A program made the position numbers and the translations under genes. Source: JAEZDR01 sp039811185 (GTDB taxonomy: Bacteria > Bacteroidota > Bacteroidia > Chitinophagales > Chitinophagaceae). From it: 64,000 bases of DNA. Shown here one piece after another: positions 57,366 through 64,000 of this stretch. Numbering within the stretch: the first letter of the stretch is position 1; every line of letters starts with the position of its first letter. Below the pieces are notes generated by a model that saw only the letters and a list, made by a program, of their open reading frames with translations, was not told where the DNA came from and did not search any database. Location of the stretch: NCBI GenBank assembly GCA_039811185.1, contig JBDHYF010000002.1, positions 338,009 to 402,008 on the forward strand. Reading direction: 5' to 3'.

Positions 57366-59882
57366 ATGAAAAGTTTATACTGCTCCATTATATTGGTTTT
57401 TATTACCGTTGTTTCCTTTGCGCAGTCAGGCGTGTTGAAAGGAAAAATCATCAACGGCAACGGCGATCCGGTTGCGGCGGCGGCCATTATTCTGGATGAT
57501 AATGCAAGAGGTACTCTCAGCGATGCCGGAGGAAATTTTCTAATGCCCAACATTCAACCCGGACATCATAAAATTAAAATCAGTTCAATCGGGTTTTTGG
57601 AAGAAGTGAAAGAAGTGGTGGTGGCATCCGGAAAAACAGAACACATTACCGCCACCTTAGTTTCGCAGGATGGGATTTTGGAAAAAGTGGAAGTGTTTGG
57701 TCAGCGCAACCGCCAACCCGAAAAGCTCGAGGCGATTACAAGGCTGCCCTTAAAGCCCAGCGACCAGATTCAGAGCATATCAGTTATATCAAACCGGTTA
57801 ATTGAAAAGCAAGGCGCCTTATCCGTTATTGAAGGGGTAAGAAACGTGCCGGGTGTTTACACCTACGCAACTTACGGCGGCGTGCGGGAAAGCATTTCTT
57901 CACGCGGCTTCCGTGGCATTCCCACATTGAAAAATGGCGTTAGGGTAATGACAGATTTCCGGGGAATGGGGTATCCCACCGATATGGAAGGCGTGGATAA
58001 CATTCAGGTACTAAAAGGCTCCAGTGCCATTACCCAAGGCTTAGGGCAGGCGGCGGGAAGCGCTACCGACCTCGGCGGGCCCGGCGGTCTCGTAAACGTG
58101 GTTACCAAAACACCGCGCTTCATCAACAGCGGTAACGCATCCCTCAGAGTGGGCAGCTTCAACCTCATCCGTCCCACCTTCGATGTACAATCGCTGCTGA
58201 ACAAAAACGGTACAATAGCCTTCAGAATTAACGGCGCCTACCAGTACGGCGGAAAATTCAGAAAAGGAATGGAGAAAGAATCTTTTTACATCAATCCCTC
58301 TATCGCATTCCGCCCCGACGAGAAAACCTCCATCACATTAGAAATGGACGCGTACAACATCAACGAATCCATCGATGCGGGCACGGTAAACCTGTCCGTT
58401 ATCGATAATCCCAAATTCAATCCCGCACAACCGGTTTCTTCAAACAATCCGCAATACATCACCAATGTGGCCAACGAAATTTACGATTTGCCAACCGATC
58501 GTATGCTCGGATTTAAAACAGACCTTTCATCCATAAAACACAATACTTATTCGCTTTCCTTCCGCAGGTATTTAAATAATACAAATAACTTTTACATCCG
58601 AGCTGCTGTATATCATAGTTCCTTCAACAGCGATGCCATTCGCACTACGCTTAAGGCATTGCCCAGCACGCCGGGCGTAAACGACAAACAGGTAAACCTG
58701 TACACACGCACCATTGGCCGTAACTTGCCGCGTCTCGATAAAAATACCGTTATCCAGTTCGATTTAATTGGGCAGGATGTGTATACCGGAACTGTGAAGC
58801 ATACGTTTATGGTGGGAACAGATTATAAGGTTACTGATTTAACCGAGTACTCCTATAACACCATCGACATTCCCGGTACCATGAATGTTTTCGATCCTAA
58901 TTCGTACAGCAATACCCTTCCTTACGGTACGCCCAATTTTACAAAAACGGGTGAAACCAGCACCCGCGTCACCAATATGGGACTTACCATTCAGGATGTG
59001 GTATCGGTTACTAATAGCCTGAAAGTATTTGGAGCACTGCGCTTCAGCACCAACCAAAGCAACGATTTTAGCGCTGCCGGCATATCGCGCAGTCATTTTT
59101 TCAATCCATTGGCCGGCGTCATGTACAGCATTAAACCGGGGTTCAACGTTTTTGTGTCGTACACCAACAGCACCAAGCCGGAGAATGTGAGCCAGATAGA
59201 TTCTTCCGGTAATACTTTTGGAAACAGCTTCATCAATCAATGGGAAGCGGGTATCAAATCGGATTGGCTCAACAACCGTCTGCGATTTAACCTCACCGCT
59301 TACCGGATAGAGCAGAAAAATATTATTGAACAGCTATATGATTTAAACAACCAACCCGTGAAATACAACGGCCGCAACGTTTACAGGGCAAGCGGAAGCG
59401 ATCGGCGCCAGGGTGTGGAAGTGGAGTTGTCAGGTCGTATTTTAGAGAAACTTGAAGCAATACTCGGCTATTCATACATCGACGCGCAGTTTATAAATAC
59501 AAACGTAAATGTAGAAGGGTCTGCGCCCAATAATACACCCAAACATACTTTTAATGGATGGGTGTATTATGAAGTGTCGAAAGGCGCGATAAAAGGACTG
59601 AACGTGGGCGTTGGTGTCTATTACCTTGGCGCACGGCCGTATAACGACTGGACGCAGGCCGGTTATACCACACACGGCCTCGACACGAGCAAAGAACCCT
59701 GGTATAACAAAGCCTATACAATTGTAAATGCGCAACTCGGATATACAATCAGTGAAAGATGGAAACTTCAGCTTTTTGCAAACAACATTTTGAACACAAC
59801 CGGATACGACGCATACCGAACATCGTTTATCGACAGAATTCAGCCGCTGAATTTCTCAGGCATGGTAACTTATAAATTTTAA
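57366..59882 (+). CDS. TonB-dependent siderophore-type receptor
   Basis: Outer-membrane receptor of 838 residues. A signal peptide (MKSLYCSIILVFITVVSFAQ) is followed by a carboxypeptidase-regulatory-like domain (LKGKIINGNGDPVAAAAIIL, about 24-100), the plug domain with GVRNVPGVYTYATYGGVRES and IQVLKGSSAITQGLGQAAGS (about 155-245), and a beta-barrel ending in a Phe (MVTYKF). The plug wording (RGFRG, GVDNIQVLKG) is that of ferri-siderophore receptors. Substrate is not certain. The neighbouring PepSY protein supports iron uptake. Confidence 0.93.
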   Translation: MKSLYCSIILVFITVVSFAQSGVLKGKIINGNGDPVAAAAIILDDNARGTLSDAGGNFLMPNIQPGHHKIKISSIGFLEEVKEVVVASGKTEHITATLVSQDGILEKVEVFGQRNRQPEKLEAITRLPLKPSDQIQSISVISNRLIEKQGALSVIEGVRNVPGVYTYATYGGVRESISSRGFRGIPTLKNGVRVMTDFRGMGYPTDMEGVDNIQVLKGSSAITQGLGQAAGSATDLGGPGGLVNVVTKTPRFINSGNASLRVGSFNLIRPTFDVQSLLNKNGTIAFRINGAYQYGGKFRKGMEKESFYINPSIAFRPDEKTSITLEMDAYNINESIDAGTVNLSVIDNPKFNPAQPVSSNNPQYITNVANEIYDLPTDRMLGFKTDLSSIKHNTYSLSFRRYLNNTNNFYIRAAVYHSSFNSDAIRTTLKALPSTPGVNDKQVNLYTRTIGRNLPRLDKNTVIQFDLIGQDVYTGTVKHTFMVGTDYKVTDLTEYSYNTIDIPGTMNVFDPNSYSNTLPYGTPNFTKTGETSTRVTNMGLTIQDVVSVTNSLKVFGALRFSTNQSNDFSAAGISRSHFFNPLAGVMYSIKPGFNVFVSYTNSTKPENVSQIDSSGNTFGNSFINQWEAGIKSDWLNNRLRFNLTAYRIEQKNIIEQLYDLNNQPVKYNGRNVYRASGSDRRQGVEVELSGRILEKLEAILGYSYIDAQFINTNVNVEGSAPNNTPKHTFNGWVYYEVSKGAIKGLNVGVGVYYLGARPYNDWTQAGYTTHGLDTSKEPWYNKAYTIVNAQLGYTISERWKLQLFANNILNTTGYDAYRTSFIDRIQPLNFSGMVTYKF

Positions 59883-59889
59883 TTGAGCA

Positions 59890-61059
59890 ATGTTGAAAAA
59901 GGGCAGCTTAAGAAAACTTTTTACTGATGTGCATTTATGGCTCGGCATAGGCAGCGGAATTATCTTATTTGTTGTTTGTTTAACGGGAACCATCCTTGCT
60001 TTTGAAAGCGAGATTTCGCGGACAGGTGAAAAGAACATTAGCCAAGTTAGCCAAACAGAAGCTGCGGTTCTTAGTCCGGATAGTTTAATTACCCTCGTTC
60101 AAAAACAACTAAACGGTAAAGTAACAGCTTTCCGAATGCTCGAAGACGGAACAGAGGCTTATCAGTTTTATGTAAAGACGAAAGAAGCAGGCAGGCCGCC
60201 CATATATTATGTAAACCAATACACGGGTGCGGTGCTCGGAAAAGCGGGCGAAGGTCCTTTCTCCGGCTTTGTGGAATCGACCGAGCAATTGCACCGCTTT
60301 CTGCTCCTCGATCCGGATACGGGCAGGCCGATAGTGGGAGTGGCCACGATTTTGTTTGTACTGATCGTAATTACAGGGCTCATTATCTGGACGCCGAAAC
60401 GATGGAAGTTGCTGAAACAAAACCTCTCCATAAAAACAACCGCAGGTTGGAAGAGAATCAATCACGACCTGCACAGTACGCTTGGATTTTATTCGCTTCC
60501 GTTGTTGTTAATTCTTGGACTAACGGGCCTCAACTGGTCGTTCGAATGGTATAGAAACGGCGTTAGCAGCGTTATCGGCGATAAAGTTTTTAAACAACGT
60601 AACGAAAAGCCGATGACCTCCGACTCCTCAATGGCTGGGATCAACAACTTTCGCTACGCCGATTTTATCGCTAAGGCCGACAAGGTGTATCCTTATTCCG
60701 GCGACCGTTACATTATGCTCGGGAAAGGCAAAGAAGCGGTACAGGTGCGAAAGAAGAAAGCCGGTTTCTTTGCGCTTTCTGCTCCCGATAAAATCCAGTT
60801 CGACAGATACACAGGCGATGTATTAAAGGTTGAAAGATTTGCCGACCTGCCGTTCGGGCATCAGCTCAACGCGGTGATGCGCTCGCTGCACGTTGGCGAT
60901 GTAATGGGTATGTTCTCGAAGATTGTGTACTTTATTGCCTGTTTGATTGCCACCAGCCTGCCGGTTACGGGAACGATTATCTGGCTGAATAAATTAAAGA
61001 AAAAACGCCGCCGAAATAATGTAAAGAAAGCGGGCGCCGACAGTGTTGCCATTGCGTAA
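59890..61059 (+). CDS. PepSY-TM ferrisiderophore reductase-like protein
   Basis: Membrane protein of 389 residues of the PepSY-associated TM family (FoxB, FpvG, PiuB group). It starts KLFTDVHLWLGIGSGIILF, the family's first helix with its conserved His, has periplasmic PepSY domains (about 60-130 and 240-310), and further helices with HDLHSTLGFYSLPLLLILGLT (about 195) and HVGDVMGMFSKIVYFI; paired His residues suggest heme binding. It probably reduces or releases iron from siderophores in the periplasm after uptake by the receptor seven bases upstream. Confidence 0.9.
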   Translation: MLKKGSLRKLFTDVHLWLGIGSGIILFVVCLTGTILAFESEISRTGEKNISQVSQTEAAVLSPDSLITLVQKQLNGKVTAFRMLEDGTEAYQFYVKTKEAGRPPIYYVNQYTGAVLGKAGEGPFSGFVESTEQLHRFLLLDPDTGRPIVGVATILFVLIVITGLIIWTPKRWKLLKQNLSIKTTAGWKRINHDLHSTLGFYSLPLLLILGLTGLNWSFEWYRNGVSSVIGDKVFKQRNEKPMTSDSSMAGINNFRYADFIAKADKVYPYSGDRYIMLGKGKEAVQVRKKKAGFFALSAPDKIQFDRYTGDVLKVERFADLPFGHQLNAVMRSLHVGDVMGMFSKIVYFIACLIATSLPVTGTIIWLNKLKKKRRRNNVKKAGADSVAIA

Positions 61060-61095
61060 GAAAGCAGGGATTCAATTCGGAATCCCTGCTTTCTT
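61058..61095. terminator. Bidirectional terminator with 15-bp stem
   Basis: AAGAAAGCAGGGATT (61058-61072) pairs perfectly with AATCCCTGCTTTCTT (61081-61095), loop CAATTCGG. It overlaps the last bases of the PepSY stop and of the aspS stop on the other strand, so it serves two convergent genes. Confidence 0.85.
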
Positions 61096-62911
61096 ATTCC
61101 TGGATGTTGATTTTTAGTTCTCGCAACTGCGACGCATCAATTGGCGACGGTGCATCAAGCATTACATCGCGTCCGCTGTTGTTTTTCGGAAACGCAATAA
61201 AATCGCGGATGCTTTCGCTTCCGCCCAGAATAGCGCACAAGCGGTCGAAGCCGAAGGCAATACCGCCGTGAGGAGGCGCACCATACTCAAATGCATTCAG
61301 CAGGAAACCAAACTTTTCTTCTTGCTCTTGTTTGTCCATGTTCAGCGCTTCAAACATTTTTTCCTGTAATGGCTTTTGAAAAATACGGATAGAGCCGCCG
61401 CCGATTTCGTTTCCGTTCAGCACCAAATCGTAGGCATTCGCCTTCACCTTTGCGTAAGGATGATTCAGATAGTCGTCGACATTTTCTATTGACGGATTGT
61501 TCGCAATCATCAGGTCAATATCTTCCGGCTTTGGCGATGTAAAAGGATGATGCCTTGCCACCCATCGGTTATTATCCGCATCATATTCGAACAAAGGAAA
61601 ATCCAGCACCCAAAGCAATTGAAATTCGTCCTTCTTCCTGAGGCCCTGCTGTTCGGCAATGTAGAGCCGGAATTCGCTGATTGCTTTGCGGGTGCGCTCT
61701 TCTTTTCCTGCGGCTATTACGATTAAATCGTCGGGCCCGGCCTCTGAAAAATCAGCCATCTGTTTCAGCTGTTCTTCGGTAAAAAATTTGTCTATTGTAC
61801 TCTTATAGCTTCCGTCGGCATTACATTTAATAAACGCAAGGCCCTGCAAGCCAATCTGTGGTCGTTTTACCCACTCAATGAAAGCGTCCGTTTGTTTCCT
61901 CGAATAATTTGCGGCGCCTTTAATTACTACGGCCACAACGGTTTCAGCTTCGTCGAATACCTTAAAGCCCGTATCCGGAGCTAAAAAGCTTTTGTCTTTT
62001 CCGGGAAACACATGAGCAGGAAATTTAAGGTTTACAAGTTGCATCCCAAAGCGTGTATCGGGTTTGTCGTTACCATATTTCCACATGGCATCTTCCCAGC
62101 TCATGCGCTGCACAGCATCAGAATAGTCAACACCTTTTACCTCTTTAAAAATCTGCTTAATCAATCCCTCAAACATTTGCAAAACGTCTTCTTGCTCCAC
62201 AAAACTCATTTCACAATCTATCTGAGTAAACTCCGGCTGTCTGTCCGCTCTTAAATCTTCATCGCGAAAACACTTTACAATCTGATAATATCTGTCGAAT
62301 CCACTCACCATCAAAAGTTGTTTAAAGGTTTGTGGGCTTTGCGGTAAAGCATAAAACTGTCCTTCGTTCATGCGCGAAGGCACTACAAAATCACGGGCGC
62401 CTTCGGGAGTCGATTTTATTAAAAAAGGTGTTTCAATATCAATGAAACCATTCTCGTGCAAGTATTTGCGGGCGCTGCGGTTAACTGCATAGCGCAATTC
62501 TATGCTTCGTTTCAGAGGATTTCTTCTTAGGTCGAGATAACGAAATTTCATTCTCAAATCTTCGCCGCCATCCGTATCGTCCTGAATGGTAAAAGGAGGA
62601 ACGGCCGACTTATTTAAAACGGTAAGCCGGTCAATTTCTATTTCAATTTCACCCGTAGCAATCTGCATGTTTTTGTTCGAGCGCTCCCGCACTTTACCCT
62701 CAGCGCTGATTACATATTCACGTCCAAGATCGGGAAGCTGAAGCGTCTTGTTCTGCTCGTCAATAAACAACTGCGTAACGCCATATCTGTCGCGGATATC
62801 GATAAATGTAATGGAACCGAATTTCCGTATTGCCTGAATCCAACCGGCGAGTTTCACCTGTTCGCCAATATTATTAAGGGAAAGTTCACCACAGGTATGC
62901 GTGCGGTACAT
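61094..62911 (-). CDS. aspS: Aspartyl-tRNA synthetase
   Basis: Class II synthetase that charges tRNA-Asp. The N-terminal OB fold binds the anticodon (GWIQAIRKFGSITFIDIRD, about 23-42), followed by motif 2 (YYQIVKCFRDEDLRADRQPEFTQ, about 200) and motif 3 (GIAFGFDRL, about 555), with the bacterial GAD insertion in between (about 285-410). Length 605 is normal for the bacterial type. I use ATG 62911 (MYRTHTCGEL); seven codons upstream are also open. There is no glutamine/asparagine clue to discriminating or non-discriminating function. Confidence 0.96.
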   Translation of the reverse strand: MYRTHTCGELSLNNIGEQVKLAGWIQAIRKFGSITFIDIRDRYGVTQLFIDEQNKTLQLPDLGREYVISAEGKVRERSNKNMQIATGEIEIEIDRLTVLNKSAVPPFTIQDDTDGGEDLRMKFRYLDLRRNPLKRSIELRYAVNRSARKYLHENGFIDIETPFLIKSTPEGARDFVVPSRMNEGQFYALPQSPQTFKQLLMVSGFDRYYQIVKCFRDEDLRADRQPEFTQIDCEMSFVEQEDVLQMFEGLIKQIFKEVKGVDYSDAVQRMSWEDAMWKYGNDKPDTRFGMQLVNLKFPAHVFPGKDKSFLAPDTGFKVFDEAETVVAVVIKGAANYSRKQTDAFIEWVKRPQIGLQGLAFIKCNADGSYKSTIDKFFTEEQLKQMADFSEAGPDDLIVIAAGKEERTRKAISEFRLYIAEQQGLRKKDEFQLLWVLDFPLFEYDADNNRWVARHHPFTSPKPEDIDLMIANNPSIENVDDYLNHPYAKVKANAYDLVLNGNEIGGGSIRIFQKPLQEKMFEALNMDKQEQEEKFGFLLNAFEYGAPPHGGIAFGFDRLCAILGGSESIRDFIAFPKNNSGRDVMLDAPSPIDASQLRELKINIQE

Positions 62912-62929
62912 GGCTAAAATTTTAGTGCG

Positions 62930-62962
62930 CAAAGATAGGCGTTAGCGTTTAGCTGCTGCCAA
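62930..62962 (-). promoter_or_regulatory. Candidate promoter of aspS
   Basis: On the minus strand, TTG (complement of 62960-62962), 22 bases, and TATCTTTG (complement of 62930-62937), matching TAnnTTTG. It ends 18 bases before the chosen aspS start, which also argues against the longer reading. Confidence 0.45.
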
Positions 62963-63213
62963 TCGGAAGCGAGGTTTTGCCTTTGGCATTTTAATGGGAG
63001 AAGCCGGATATGCAAAAAAAACGAATCTGCCGGTCCTTCATTTTTTCTTCCGGCGCATACACCAAGGCGGCGCCAACGAATGAAGCGCAACGATAGAAGA
63101 ACGGTGGAGTTGAAGGTGAAAGACAGAACGCTGTATGACGTTAGACTCCGGGCCGCCAGAGTATTCTAAGGACTAAGTGAAGGCAATTATTTATTTTTAA
63201 GCAAATATTTTTT
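62963..63213. other. Intergenic region, aspS / GNAT
   Basis: About 250 bases of divergent intergenic sequence. I see no gene, stable hairpin or known element. The short frame from 63010 (28 codons) does not look coding. The stretch 63120-63180 is purine-rich and GC-richer than its flanks. Confidence 0.4.
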
Positions 63214-63663
63214 ATGCCGTTAAAAATAATTGAGCATAACAGCGAAGATTATAAAAAGATGGTGGAACTGCGTGACGCCATCTTGCGTAAACCTTTGGGC
63301 CTTTCGTTTACCGAAGAAGAGCTTGCGGCTGAAAAAGACGATATTTTAATTGGCTGTTTTGAAGATGACAAACTGGAGGCCTGCTGCTTCTTAACGGAGG
63401 TAGCGCCCGGCGTGGTACGCCTGAGACAAATGGCGGTGCTTTCTGGCTTTCAGGGAAAAGGCATTGGCCGCGCTATGATGCTTTTTGCTGAAAATGTGGC
63501 CCGCGACCGCGGTTACGAAAAAATTACCATGCACGCCCGTGAAGAAGCAGTGGGCTTCTATAAAAAACTGCATTACAAAGTGGTGAGCAAACCCTTTACA
63601 GAGCTCGGAATTCCACATTATATAATGGAGAAGGATTTAATAGACACAGCCGGAATGGCGTAA
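63214..63663 (+). CDS. GNAT family N-acetyltransferase
   Basis: Protein of 149 residues with the acetyl-CoA-binding motif A in LRQMAVLSGFQGKGIGRAMM (about residues 69-88; Q-x-x-G-x-G is QGKGIG), and motif B in ITMHAREEAVGFYKKLHYKV. ElaA-like or YjcF-like small GNAT enzymes have this layout. Substrate unknown. The next gene, a DNA methyltransferase, starts 86 bp on. Confidence 0.87.
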   Translation: MPLKIIEHNSEDYKKMVELRDAILRKPLGLSFTEEELAAEKDDILIGCFEDDKLEACCFLTEVAPGVVRLRQMAVLSGFQGKGIGRAMMLFAENVARDRGYEKITMHAREEAVGFYKKLHYKVVSKPFTELGIPHYIMEKDLIDTAGMA

Positions 63664-63749
63664 TCAGCGAGTTGTTGCAGCGCTCAACAAATGCAAGAGC
63701 CTGCTTTTCCTTATTTTTCAGCACTAAATTCTGATTAAGAGAACAGAAA

Positions 63750-64000
63750 ATGCCAACATTACACTGGATAGGAAAAGATAAAGTGATCAATCATCACATG
63801 GATGTTCCGTTTAAGGTTTTGGAACACTCCTACGGTTTTGACAACGGAACGCAGACAGACCAAGAAACCAACAGCGGAAACAAAATTATACATGGCGACA
63901 ACCTTGAAGCCCTGAAAGCCCTTTTGCCCGAATACGAAGGTCAAATTGACTGCATTTACATTGACCCACCTTACAATACTGGAAACGAAAAGTGGGTGTA
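63750..64000 (+). CDS. DNA methyltransferase, type III Mod-like, 3' partial
   Basis: The frame starts MPTLHWIGKDKVINHH and runs to the window edge, so only 83 complete residues are seen. NKIIHGDNLEALKALLPEY and IDCIYIDPPYNTGNEKWV hold the catalytic DPPY of N6-adenine methyltransferases; DPPYNTGNE is the usual form in Mod subunits of type III restriction-modification systems. The Mod name rests on this N-terminal part only. A res gene might follow outside the window. Confidence 0.85.
   Translation, partial: MPTLHWIGKDKVINHHMDVPFKVLEHSYGFDNGTQTDQETNSGNKIIHGDNLEALKALLPEYEGQIDCIYIDPPYNTGNEKWV

Noticed and set aside
1..64000. CRISPR arrays, rRNA genes, prophage genes or an origin of replication
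   Set aside because: I saw no regularly spaced repeats, rRNA sequence, phage structural genes or dnaA-box clusters.

Overview
The window is chromosomal DNA of a member of the Bacteroidota, probably the Chitinophagales. This is inferred from several things seen directly: weak Shine-Dalgarno sites, promoters of the TTG-N18-TATTTTTG type ahead of sucD and tRNA-Arg, a gliding-motility type C-terminal domain, a carboxypeptidase-like N-terminus on the TonB-dependent receptor, the ftsX-DUF3098-uppP gene order, and a 30-residue COX24-like basic protein beside an RNase G gene. Gene density is high and most genes are housekeeping.

Left part (1-17.4 kb): a SirB1-like protein cut by the window edge, dihydrolipoyl dehydrogenase, a tightly packed minus-strand set (DUF4878-like lipoprotein, fluoride exporter CrcB, pyrophosphatase, TauE-like exporter, a 52-residue membrane protein), mnmA, leuS, ftsX-DUF3098-uppP, comF, radA, a membrane zinc peptidase, RNase G, the COX24-like protein, a TPR protein and HU. 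From 17.4 to 24.7 kb a LytS/LytTR two-component pair precedes a copper nitrite reductase (a predicted lipoprotein), an FGE-like protein and a SCO copper chaperone, then lplA, an MBL-rhodanese protein and a small lipoprotein. From 24.7 to 40.5 kb come ligA, clpX and two clpP genes, a broken gliding-motility-type gene, mutY, sucD, an LpxL-like acyltransferase, sixA, a sigma-54 regulator, and a group of four-helix-bundle stress proteins (two DUF2383, DUF4142, YciE-like) around a FAD oxidoreductase.

The accessory part starts at tRNA-Arg(CCT) (40.67 kb). Behind it lie the tails of type I restriction genes hsdS and hsdR. They are separated by a RAYT/IS200-like transposase gene with a 167-bp, near-identical, hairpin-rich direct repeat on both sides. 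Next is a compact structured repeat at the 3' end of a 13.5-kb polysaccharide locus (42.2-55.7 kb). That locus carries six glycosyltransferases, a Wzx flippase, a Wzy/ligase-like protein, a co-polymerase with a degenerate tyrosine-kinase-like domain, a short TolC-like protein, an initiating sugar-phosphate transferase with a pseudo-receiver domain, a stand-alone receiver, and an unlisted 46-residue membrane protein. Most of the genes abut or overlap, so they probably work as one Wzx/Wzy-type export system.

Right part (55.9-64 kb): a methyltransferase, an unrecognised GNAT-like protein, a TonB-dependent siderophore-type receptor with its PepSY membrane reductase, aspS, a GNAT acetyltransferase, and the start of a type III Mod-like DNA methyltransferase running off the edge. 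The least explained parts are the restriction graveyard with its hairpin-flanked transposase, the structured repeat at 42.0-42.15 kb, and the degenerate signalling domains of the polysaccharide locus. I found no CRISPR array, rRNA, prophage or intact defence island.
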